Of a stretch of 33,025 nt of DNA, positions 1 to 6,561 are shown one piece after another. Both the position numbers and the translations under genes were made by a program. Each line of letters opens with the position of its first letter. Positions within the stretch are counted from its first letter, which is position 1. The DNA is taken from contig NYZG01000222.1 in assembly GCA_002687025.1 (NCBI GenBank), positions 1 through 33,025 of the forward strand, written 5' to 3'. The DNA comes from Candidatus Poribacteria bacterium. GTDB taxonomy: Bacteria > Poribacteria > WGA-4E > GCA-2687025. Below the pieces are notes generated by a model. That model saw only the letters and a program-made list of their open reading frames with translations. It did no database searches and was not told the origin of the DNA.

Positions 1-38
1 ATCTCCCACAGAGCATCCGTCACAAGTTCCTTTGCCAT
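1..38 (-). CDS. IS5-type transposase, N-terminal fragment cut by window edge
   Basis: Only the first 12 codons are inside the window, reading M-A-K-E-L-V-T-D-A-L-W-E. This matches the usual start of IS5-superfamily DDE transposases, which open with an M-A-K-x-L-V-x-D-x-L-W-x pattern. The ATG is at 36-38, with a GGAGG ribosome binding site at 43-47. The rest of the gene lies outside the window, so intactness and catalytic residues cannot be judged. The identification rests on a short match and on a terminal-repeat-like sequence just upstream. Confidence 0.55.
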   Translation of the reverse strand, partial: MAKELVTDALWE

Positions 39-88
39 GTGCCCTCCCCCGAGGAGGACCGTACCATACTCTTTCTGATAGGGCCTCT
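1..88 (-). mobile_element. Left edge of an IS5-superfamily insertion sequence
   Basis: Upstream of the partial transposase start is the sequence GAGGCCCTATCAGAAAGAG (minus strand, 69-87). It resembles the terminal inverted repeats of the IS427/IS5 group, which begin with a GAGGCCC-type end followed by a CAGAAA stretch. I place the outer boundary near 87-88. The flank continues with TAA/TTA, possibly the target duplication. The other end is outside the window, so the repeat pairing cannot be confirmed. Confidence 0.45.
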
Positions 89-516
89 AAGAGCCAACGG
101 CTGGTGGGACCAGTTCTGGCGACAGAGAAAAGCAGCGTAACCAACTGGACGTGAGCACACCCGCCACACACGGTCTCCGCCGTCCGCAGATCGCGGATGC
201 TCCCGAGCGAGCACGGCTCCGCGAGCCATCAGTGGCCCTCTCGGCGGCAGTAATTGTCACATGCGCCCCGTCATCTTTCGATACATGCCTAGAAATCCTC
301 TGTCATGGCGGGTTGCGCGCCTCTCGCCGGCCGAGGGCGTCACTTTTGGGTACGCTGTCGGCGTCGGTGGATACACGACGCGAGATAGGCGTGGATCCGC
401 TCTATGAGCGGGCACACAGCCGGCCGAGGCGCGTTGGCACGGAGGTTGATATAGGAAGGACGCCACGATGGACCGAGATAGGCCGGGGAACCCGGCGCCT
501 CACCAGGGAGACGGAC
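89..516. other. Non-coding stretch between the IS end and the first operon
   Basis: No convincing gene is present. The frame of the downstream gene stays open back to 151, but the translation there is Arg/Pro-rich and lacks a ribosome binding site. A perfect 6-bp hairpin (arms 482-487 and 491-496, GAA loop) lies eight bases before the AGGGAG site of the first gene. It could affect translation or mark the leader of the operon. I could not identify a convincing promoter. Confidence 0.4.
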
Positions 517-1428
517 ATGCTCGCCACCGCTAATTGGCACACGCGAATCCTCGCATCCGCCTGTGGTCTTGCGCTCTTCGCCATGCCCCTGCTCGCCAAC
601 GACCGGTTCGAGGACGCTGACGCGATCCACGATTCCGTGACCGCGATGGCCGACGCCGCCGCGGCACGAGACGCCGCGGGATTCGCGGCCGTCTTCACGG
701 AACAGGAGGAAGCAAGCCTCTGGGGCCAAGCGCTGCGCTACAACGGCACGCTCGCCATTGAGGCGTGGATGAATGGACTGCTCGGGCTCGTGCCGGAGGC
801 GGCGACGTACGTGGCGTCGGCTCCGAGGATCATCCTGCGGCCGGACGGGGACGCGGACGCCGCCTGGGTGACGTCGGATTGGAGTTGGGCCGTGTGGGAT
901 GGTCGCGCGACCGGGCGCATGCGGCGCGAGTCGGGCGAATGGCGCTTCCACCGAGTCGACTTCTTCGGGATGAAGGTCGTGGAGCCCGAGGCGGACATGG
1001 ACCCCACGTGGGCCACGCAGATGATCGGAGCCGCATCGGCGACCGTCGACGCTGTGGGCGCCGCGACCACGGCGTGTGACGTCCCGGGCATCGCCGCTCT
1101 CGCGCTGCCCACGTTCCGATTCGTCGAGGCGGACGGCTCCGATGCTCCCGACCCCATCGCCGCGATCACGGCGCATTGCGCTACGGGCGCGTTTGACGGC
1201 TTCAACGCCGCGTCGGCGGCCATCTACATAGACGCGCAGGCCGAGAAGGCGCTGGTGGTTGACACAAACGCCCCGGGCGACTCCCTGCGCCTCCTGCTCA
1301 GCCTGGAAGACGGGGGCTGGTTCATCGAGGCCGCCGCCTTGGGCGACCACGGCCTGGCGACGTCACTCGATGTATCCGCCCAGGGACGAGTGCTCACGTC
1401 GTGGGCGCGCATCAGGCGCGGCCTATAG
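517..1428 (+). CDS. Exported protein with two NTF2-like domains and C-terminal W-tag
   Basis: 303 aa from the ATG at 517. AGGGAG at 505-510 fixes this start over a longer open frame from 151. Residues 1-28 form a signal peptide (basic start, hydrophobic core, A-x-A-like end). Residues about 35-165 look like an NTF2/SnoaL-type fold: an alpha-helical start with D-A-x-A-A-R-D-A-A-G-F followed by paired W-containing strands. About 168-285 looks like a second, more divergent copy. No catalytic set is recognisable. The tail reads G-R-V-L-T-S-W-A-R-I-R-R-G-L and matches the tails of three other exported proteins in this window. It is the first gene of a probable four-gene operon and a paralogue of the next gene. 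The function is unknown; ligand binding in the envelope is a guess. Confidence 0.8.
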   Translation: MLATANWHTRILASACGLALFAMPLLANDRFEDADAIHDSVTAMADAAAARDAAGFAAVFTEQEEASLWGQALRYNGTLAIEAWMNGLLGLVPEAATYVASAPRIILRPDGDADAAWVTSDWSWAVWDGRATGRMRRESGEWRFHRVDFFGMKVVEPEADMDPTWATQMIGAASATVDAVGAATTACDVPGIAALALPTFRFVEADGSDAPDPIAAITAHCATGAFDGFNAASAAIYIDAQAEKALVVDTNAPGDSLRLLLSLEDGGWFIEAAALGDHGLATSLDVSAQGRVLTSWARIRRGL

Positions 1429-1481
1429 CCGCCACCCCTGGAGCAGCCGCCAGAGCCGCCACCAACGGCCGGAGGTCCCCG

Positions 1482-2294
1482 ATGAACGCCACGACACGAC
1501 ACATCGACGCCGGGAAGCCCGAAGCGATGGCTCCCGACACGTGCGATCCCCTCCACCTGGACGCCGCGAGCGTCCTGGCGATGCTGCGACGCGCGACGGA
1601 CGCCGTGAACGCCGGGGACAGAGAAGCCCTCGCCCGTGAGATGACCGGACAGGGCGAGCCGTTCACCTGGGATGGCTCGGAGCGAGTCTGTGGAGCGTCC
1701 TCGGTAGCGTCGCTGGTGGTGGATCACCGCGTGCTCGTCCCCAGCTCGGAGTTGCAGTTCTCGCCGTCCCGCATCGTGTTCGAGGACGAACACGCGTGGG
1801 CGGTCATCAACTGGGCATGGTCGGTGTCGGCGGGAGAGGCGATCTGCAAACTCGCGTGCGAGGACAGGAGCTGGCGCATCGCCGCCATCGATCCGATGGG
1901 CGACCGAGTTCGCCACCCCGAACCTGACTTCGATCCGCGGTCGGCGATCGACGAACTGCGCGGCGTCGTGTCCTTCCTGGCGCTGATTGAGTGCTCCCTG
2001 CAAGCCGACGCGGAGCCGACGCGTCGCTCGGGGGACGTCGACCACGGAGCTGGCCGGGCCGCACGCGGGTTGGCCGCACGCGTTGACTGCGCGGCGATGC
2101 CTGTTGCCGTGTGCGCCCATTCACGCCGGGCCCTCGCCCTGACAGAGGACCAGGGCCACGCCACGATCACGCTCGAACTGCGGCGCGCCAGCGACGAATG
2201 GCGGGTGGCCGCCGTCGCTCGCACGTCAACCTGGGAACTCGATATGAGAACCCGAAACGCGGCGGACGCCGAGTGTCCGCACACGGAGGCATGA
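1482..2294 (+). CDS. NTF2-like double-domain protein, paralogue of the preceding gene
   Basis: 270 aa. The start at 1482 is set by GGAGGT at 1471-1476. No signal peptide is visible, so it is probably cytoplasmic, unlike its paralogue. Residues about 20-140 (A-V-N-A-G-D-R-E-A-L, then W-A-V-I-N-W-A-W) align in pattern with the first domain of the upstream gene: W-x(4)-W-x-W, then a W-R-x-x-x-I-D strand and G-x-x-V. About 150-255 is a second, weaker copy. It lacks the C-terminal W-tag. It lies 53 bases after the first gene. The ribosome binding site of the following gene lies inside its last codons, and only three bases separate the two genes, so they are surely co-transcribed. No enzyme function can be assigned. 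Confidence 0.75.
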   Translation: MNATTRHIDAGKPEAMAPDTCDPLHLDAASVLAMLRRATDAVNAGDREALAREMTGQGEPFTWDGSERVCGASSVASLVVDHRVLVPSSELQFSPSRIVFEDEHAWAVINWAWSVSAGEAICKLACEDRSWRIAAIDPMGDRVRHPEPDFDPRSAIDELRGVVSFLALIECSLQADAEPTRRSGDVDHGAGRAARGLAARVDCAAMPVAVCAHSRRALALTEDQGHATITLELRRASDEWRVAAVARTSTWELDMRTRNAADAECPHTEA

Positions 2295-2297
2295 GCC

Positions 2298-3650
2298 ATG
2301 AGAAGGGCATTCCTAGCAGCAGCGATACTCGCCTGCCTTGCCATGCGAGGCGTCGCACAGGGCGCTGAAGCGCGCAACGAGTGGAAGCCGGTTAGACCAC
2401 GTGCGACGGCGGTGCTCGAAGCTTTGACGACCGACGACGGCGAAGTCGCGACGACCACCGGCGGCGACACCGTATCCGGCGCAGGCGGGCCGCCAACTCT
2501 CAGCGTCGGCATGTCCAAGGTCTTCTACATGCGGAACGGCGACATGTTCGAGGGCTCCGTGCAGGCGATCTCCGATGACGGCGTCGTCACACTCGAGACG
2601 TCGGACGGCGTGCTGTACATCCCCGCAGGCCAATTCCTGAAAGAGACTGCGCGCGTCACGAAGAACACAGGCACGCAGTACCGCGGCGAGATCCTCTCCG
2701 AGGACGCCGTAGGCTTCGCGCTGCGGACGAACTACGGCGAGATCGTCGTCAGCAAGACCGACATCCAATCCATGTCGCGGTACCTCGGCGAGAAGCAGAT
2801 TGCCAGACGCGAGGAGCGTCGGCGCTTCTTCCAGGGCGACGAGACCTTGACGCACCTGTTCCTCGACCCAACCGCGTTCGGCTTGGAGGAACGCACCTTC
2901 TACGTAACGGGCATCTCGCTAGGCTTCGGCTTCACCAACAACTTCATGCTGATGTCTCGCATGTTCGACAGCGTCAACGGCGACATCAACCTGGGTCCCC
3001 AGTTCACGCTCCTGAAGCGACGCCGTGGATCCTCCGAGATCGCCGTCGCAATCGGCGGCCGGCTCTACACAACGCACGACATGCGCCAGGAATACAGTCG
3101 GTACGGCCACTTCATCGACTACAACGGCGCGAAGGTCGACGACCTAGATCGCGACGATCGGATGCGTGACGTCGAGGAACACCTCGTGGACGCGAGCAAG
3201 CGCGCCAACGAGGAGGTCTTCGGCGAGGTGTACAGCGTCATGAGTTGGCGCGGCGGGCTCCGCGACGGCCGTGGGAAATGGGGACTCCACCTCGGCGCCA
3301 AGACGAACAGCCTCGCTTGGCAGGAACGGCCGGCGCTCAAGGCCGGGAGCGAATGGCGCTCCTTCAAGCCGTATCGCGTCTGGCTCGCGCTCGACTACGA
3401 CATGAGCAAGCGCGTGAAGTTCCTGACGGAGATATTCGCCGACAACGGCTGGCGTTGGCGCAACTTCGAGACGGTCGTCGACGACTACTTCGCCGACGAC
3501 ACGCCGGGCGTCCTGGACTTCACCGAGGGCACGTACCGTCCCGTCGACATCGACCTCGGTTTCCTGATCGCTCCGACCGACACGCTGCGCATCGGCGCGC
3601 ACTTCCAGGATCCCTACATCACGTTCTACTGGAAATTCGCGCAGTTCTAA
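2298..3650 (+). CDS. Exported Sm-like repeat protein with predicted outer-membrane beta-barrel
   Basis: 450 aa. A signal peptide covers residues 1-23 (M-R-R-A-F-L then a hydrophobic core). Residues about 75-115 and 126-160 are two small beta units of the 'nucleation/Sm-like' kind (R-N-G-D-x-F-E-G-S-V ... G-V-L-Y-I-P; Y-R-G-E-I-L ... G-E-I-V-V). From about 195 the protein alternates polar and aromatic residues in strand-like runs and ends Y-W-K-F-A-Q-F. A terminal Phe is typical of barrels inserted by the BAM machinery. The start is supported by GGAGG at 2285-2289, inside the upstream gene. It is the third gene of the operon. I infer an outer-membrane protein with a periplasmic N-terminal part; the substrate is unknown. 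A transporter or a structural role are both possible. Confidence 0.75.
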   Translation: MRRAFLAAAILACLAMRGVAQGAEARNEWKPVRPRATAVLEALTTDDGEVATTTGGDTVSGAGGPPTLSVGMSKVFYMRNGDMFEGSVQAISDDGVVTLETSDGVLYIPAGQFLKETARVTKNTGTQYRGEILSEDAVGFALRTNYGEIVVSKTDIQSMSRYLGEKQIARREERRRFFQGDETLTHLFLDPTAFGLEERTFYVTGISLGFGFTNNFMLMSRMFDSVNGDINLGPQFTLLKRRRGSSEIAVAIGGRLYTTHDMRQEYSRYGHFIDYNGAKVDDLDRDDRMRDVEEHLVDASKRANEEVFGEVYSVMSWRGGLRDGRGKWGLHLGAKTNSLAWQERPALKAGSEWRSFKPYRVWLALDYDMSKRVKFLTEIFADNGWRWRNFETVVDDYFADDTPGVLDFTEGTYRPVDIDLGFLIAPTDTLRIGAHFQDPYITFYWKFAQF

Positions 3651-3661
3651 GGAGGCGACAG

Positions 3662-4183
3662 ATGCGACTTCTGAGGCTGGTGGCCGCTGTCACATGCCTG
3701 ACGGTAGCGGGGTCGTCTCTGGCGACGGCCCCGCCCACGGGAGCCCTGCGCGACGATGGCGTCACGACGATGTCGCGCATACGTCGGCTCCGCGTCGTGC
3801 GCATGGCGAGGGACTGGGACGGCAAGACGGTGACGCTGGAACGGCGCGACGGCGAGCGCATCCGTGGCCGCCTCGCCCGGGTGCGCGAAGATCGGTTCAC
3901 GATTACCAATGACTCCGGCGACTCTACGACGGTACCCATCGACGATGTGTCCGCGGTGACACTCCATCCCGACAAGGCGGATCTGCTACTCGGGGGACTC
4001 ATGGGCGTGGGGGCCGCGGCCGTCGCGGGCGGCGTTGTCGGGCTTGGTGGGGACGTCTCGTCACGGGCCGTGGGGTTCGCGGCGATCGGCGGGGCGCTTC
4101 TCGGCTCGCTGCTGGGAATACGCCTGCTACATCAGGACACCGTGGTGGACCTCGACGCGCCGCCGCATCAGGTGCGGTGGTAG
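3662..4183 (+). CDS. Small exported Sm-like protein with glycine-rich membrane segments
   Basis: 173 aa. The ATG at 3662 follows a strong GGAGG (3651-3655) that begins right after the TAA of the previous gene. Residues 1-22 form a signal peptide (cleavage near S-S-L-A-T-A). Residues about 50-95 carry a small beta-barrel pattern: V-T-L-E-R-R-D-G-E-R-I-R-G-R-L, then I-T-N-D-S-G ... V-P-I-D-D-V. This pattern is common in exported proteins of unknown function and echoes the repeats of the preceding gene. Residues 100-155 hold two Gly/Ala-rich hydrophobic stretches that look like a membrane hairpin. It is the last gene of the operon, so it probably works with the barrel protein. The exact role is unknown. 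Confidence 0.75.
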   Translation: MRLLRLVAAVTCLTVAGSSLATAPPTGALRDDGVTTMSRIRRLRVVRMARDWDGKTVTLERRDGERIRGRLARVREDRFTITNDSGDSTTVPIDDVSAVTLHPDKADLLLGGLMGVGAAAVAGGVVGLGGDVSSRAVGFAAIGGALLGSLLGIRLLHQDTVVDLDAPPHQVRW

Positions 4184-4266
4184 AACGCCGGCGCCTCGCC
4201 GCGCCTATCGCCGCGAATGTCGCGCGACGCGCTACAGTCCCTTGCCTTTGCAGCGGGAGGCCGGGC

Positions 4267-4296
4267 CGATGCCGGGCGACGTATCGACCGGCATCG
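4267..4296. terminator. Inverted repeat between convergent genes, possible two-way terminator
   Basis: A perfect 9-bp inverted repeat, CGATGCCGG at 4267-4275 and CCGGCATCG at 4288-4296, with a 12-base loop. It sits between the ends of the operon (+) and the nucleotidyltransferase gene (-). No T-tract follows on either strand, so intrinsic termination would be weak. The position is the main support. Confidence 0.4.
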
Positions 4297-4312
4297 CGTC
4301 GCGGGGCACAGC

Positions 4313-5149
4313 CTACGGCATGGGGCCTGCCATGGCGGCGGCGATGGCAGGGGTTGGGTTGTCGAGCCACTCCTCGTCCCAGCCGAGCTCGCGAAGGATC
4401 GACGGCGCCTGCTCGATGCACGCCTCCAGCTCGCGAACGGGTGTCCACTCGCGATGCGTTGTCACGTCCGGCAGGGCGACGATCTCCCCTACCTGCGTCA
4501 TCGCGCGATCAATGCGCGCGCACAAGCTCCGGCCCATGCGCGTCTCGCTCGCGGCTCGCGCGAGCCACTTCGAGTAGGGGAACGGCCCGCGCTCCGCGAG
4601 GCAACACATCTTCCACAGGCATTGAGCGATCTCCGCGGCGACCGCGACGGTGGTTGCTGGGTCGCCTCGCCTCGCGTGGCGCAAGGCCCCCTTGACCGCG
4701 AGGACGCGGCCCATGAGCCACCGGAGCTTCGCCTCCGCAACGGGCGGCGGATATCGCGCGAACTCGCAGCGCATGGCCGCGACGCGCGCGTCATCGCCCG
4801 CGATGGCGCGTGAATTCAGGAAGGTCCAGAGGCGTTCGTCGTGACCGGCCCGGAACTGATCGGCAAGGTCGGCGGCGTCGTAGAACGTCCAATGCGCTTC
4901 GTAGTCGCCGCGATCTGCGAACACCTGACCCGTAGAGCCGTACTCGCGCGCCTCGTCGGGCGTGAGCCGCTCGCGATCGCCCACGATCCACAGGTCGAGG
5001 TCGGACGTATCGTCATGGTAACCGGCGCCCCTGCTTCCCACGAGCAGGAGGGCCGCGCCAGCGCCCAGATCGAGCGTCCGCCGCATCGCACGGTCGACGA
5101 ACGCGCGGAACTCGACCGGGATTCCGTCGCGGCCCATATCCTCGGTCAT
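4313..5149 (-). CDS. Nucleotidyltransferase-fold protein (small-substrate type)
   Basis: 278 aa. Residues 38-52 contain the pol-beta superfamily signature: G-S then about 10 residues to D-L-D, with metal-binding D50 and D52. The rest is mostly helical, as in aminoglycoside-type or DUF4037-like nucleotidyltransferases, which move a nucleotide onto a small molecule or protein. The substrate cannot be told from sequence. The ATG (5147-5149) directly abuts the TAG stop of the upstream oxidoreductase gene with no base between, so the two are translationally coupled. A third catalytic Asp/Glu is not obvious. Resistance is only one of several possible roles, and nothing nearby supports it specifically. 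Confidence 0.75.
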   Translation of the reverse strand: MTEDMGRDGIPVEFRAFVDRAMRRTLDLGAGAALLLVGSRGAGYHDDTSDLDLWIVGDRERLTPDEAREYGSTGQVFADRGDYEAHWTFYDAADLADQFRAGHDERLWTFLNSRAIAGDDARVAAMRCEFARYPPPVAEAKLRWLMGRVLAVKGALRHARRGDPATTVAVAAEIAQCLWKMCCLAERGPFPYSKWLARAASETRMGRSLCARIDRAMTQVGEIVALPDVTTHREWTPVRELEACIEQAPSILRELGWDEEWLDNPTPAIAAAMAGPMP

Positions 5150-6271
5150 CTAGCCGGTCGGGTGGCCGTGTACCGTCGGCAACGGATGCGGACGGACAAG
5201 GATGCCGCCCTGCTCGTACGACTCCATCGCCGCCCACGTGTACTCAAGCGCGGCCAGGGCGTCGCGCCCGGATGCGCGCAACTGATGCACCGGCACGCCG
5301 TTCGTGACGTCCTCCAGGTAGGCGTGGATGCGCAGTGGGAACGTCTCCCCGAAGTCGGATATCCCCGACTCATGGACGGTCGGGACCGGCGACGACCCCA
5401 TCGTCATGTTCTCGGGATTCGCCGCGCCTTCGGTTCCCGGCGCCGGGAAGAACGTCATCTTCTCGATGCAGTTCTCTATGCAGAACGTGCCGCGGGTCCC
5501 CGCGACCTCGACGCTCCACCACCCACCGAGCCCGAAGGTGGCGTCGCCACGCTGACTCAGCAGGTAGCCCATCGCGCCGTTCTGGAAACGCATGTGAATG
5601 CTGTTGATGGACAGCATCAGGTCGCCGGCGCTCTTGCGGAAGCTGGGTCGGTCGAAGAACGCCTGCACCTGCATCACGTCGCCGCAGAAGTAGCGCATGA
5701 CGCTGAACGGATGCGACAGGAACGCCTTCACATGGAAGTACTGATCGCCGCCCACGGGGCCGCCACCGCCCTGTCCGTACGTATACTCGCCGCCTGCGAA
5801 GCCCATCTTGTGGAGGCAGTAGACGAGTTCGCCCACCTCGCCGTCTTCGATGTACTGCATCGCGCGATCCGCGGGTGGCGTGAAGTAGTGGTTCAGATTG
5901 CAGCCGAGATACAGCCCCTTCTCCGCCGCCTTCGCGACCATCAGACGGGCCTCGGTGACGTCGTTGGAGATGGGCTTCTCGACGAGCACGTTCTTGCCCG
6001 CCTCGAGCGCCTGCATCGTGGGTTCGAAGTGCCAGCTTCCGTTCTCCGTGCCACCGGTGGTGACGTCGACGATGTCGAGATCGGGCTCGTTCTCGAGCAT
6101 CGCCTTCAAGCTGTAGTACGCCTTCACTCCGAGGCGCTCCGCGGCATCGTCGGCGCGGCCCTTGATGGTGTCACATACGGCAACGAGATCGGCGAGCTCG
6201 TCGGCCGAGTGGCAGTTGGCGTGGTTGTTGCCAATGCCCTTCATACCGACGATTCCGACTTTCAGCGCCAT
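5150..6271 (-). CDS. Gfo/Idh/MocA-family NAD(P)-dependent oxidoreductase
   Basis: 373 aa, the usual length. Residues 5-16 carry the Rossmann dinucleotide loop (V-G-I-V-G-M-K-G-I-G-N-N). E98-K99-P100 is the family's E-K-P motif, with the catalytic Lys. The C-terminal half is the alpha/beta dimerisation and substrate domain, with F-L-S-H-P-F-S-V-M-R-Y-F near residues 180-195 in place of the usual G-x-H-x-x-D. Family members oxidise or epimerise sugars, inositols and similar polyols. The window has a second, distant member at 18328-19434. GAGAGG at 6279-6284 is the ribosome binding site. It is the first gene of a two-gene unit with the nucleotidyltransferase. The specific sugar is not predictable. 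Confidence 0.88.
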   Translation of the reverse strand: MALKVGIVGMKGIGNNHANCHSADELADLVAVCDTIKGRADDAAERLGVKAYYSLKAMLENEPDLDIVDVTTGGTENGSWHFEPTMQALEAGKNVLVEKPISNDVTEARLMVAKAAEKGLYLGCNLNHYFTPPADRAMQYIEDGEVGELVYCLHKMGFAGGEYTYGQGGGGPVGGDQYFHVKAFLSHPFSVMRYFCGDVMQVQAFFDRPSFRKSAGDLMLSINSIHMRFQNGAMGYLLSQRGDATFGLGGWWSVEVAGTRGTFCIENCIEKMTFFPAPGTEGAANPENMTMGSSPVPTVHESGISDFGETFPLRIHAYLEDVTNGVPVHQLRASGRDALAALEYTWAAMESYEQGGILVRPHPLPTVHGHPTG

Positions 6272-6469
6272 TGGTTGTCCTCTCGGGTCCTATCTGGCTA
6301 GAGACGCCCTCAGTCCGGCGTAACCCGTGTATGCTGGCGGTTTCGTGTGCGCGGGTCAAGTACCGCCACGTGGCGGTGTTCTCTACGGGGATGGTGTTGG
6401 TCTGTTGGGTGTGCGCGCTGGCTACAACATCGGCCGCCGGGAACGGCGCCGGGGCGTATGGCCACGCGG

Positions 6470-6502
6470 GATTCCTCGTCGCGATGCTCCGTCGGAATGA
6501 CA
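6470..6502. repeat. REP-like dispersed intergenic element (single copy in window)
   Basis: In a 290-base gap (6272-6561) the plus strand reads GGATTCCTCGTCG, then CGATGC, then TCCGTCGGAATGACA. The end arms ATTCC (6471-6475) and GGAAT (6494-6498) are inverted. The pattern is like the short 'GATTc-TCGTCGC...CTCc-GAATGAC' elements I recall from intergenic regions of many unrelated bacteria, whose antisense reads as spurious T-E-H-R-D-E-E-S-R peptides. There is no second copy in this window, so dispersal cannot be shown here. Confidence 0.4.
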
Positions 6503-6561
6503 CACTGTGGTGCGTGGGGTCGCCCGATACTATCGCGAGTTAGGAACACCCACGTGCCGGG

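Noticed and set aside
4841..6301. 486-residue + strand open frame
   Set aside because: It lies fully opposite the oxidoreductase and nucleotidyltransferase genes, which have clear motifs. Its translation is His/Arg/Val-rich with no domain, so it is a GC-driven shadow.
6271..6543. 90-residue + strand open frame between oxidoreductase and kinase
   Set aside because: No ribosome binding site, low-complexity translation, and it overlaps the REP-like element.
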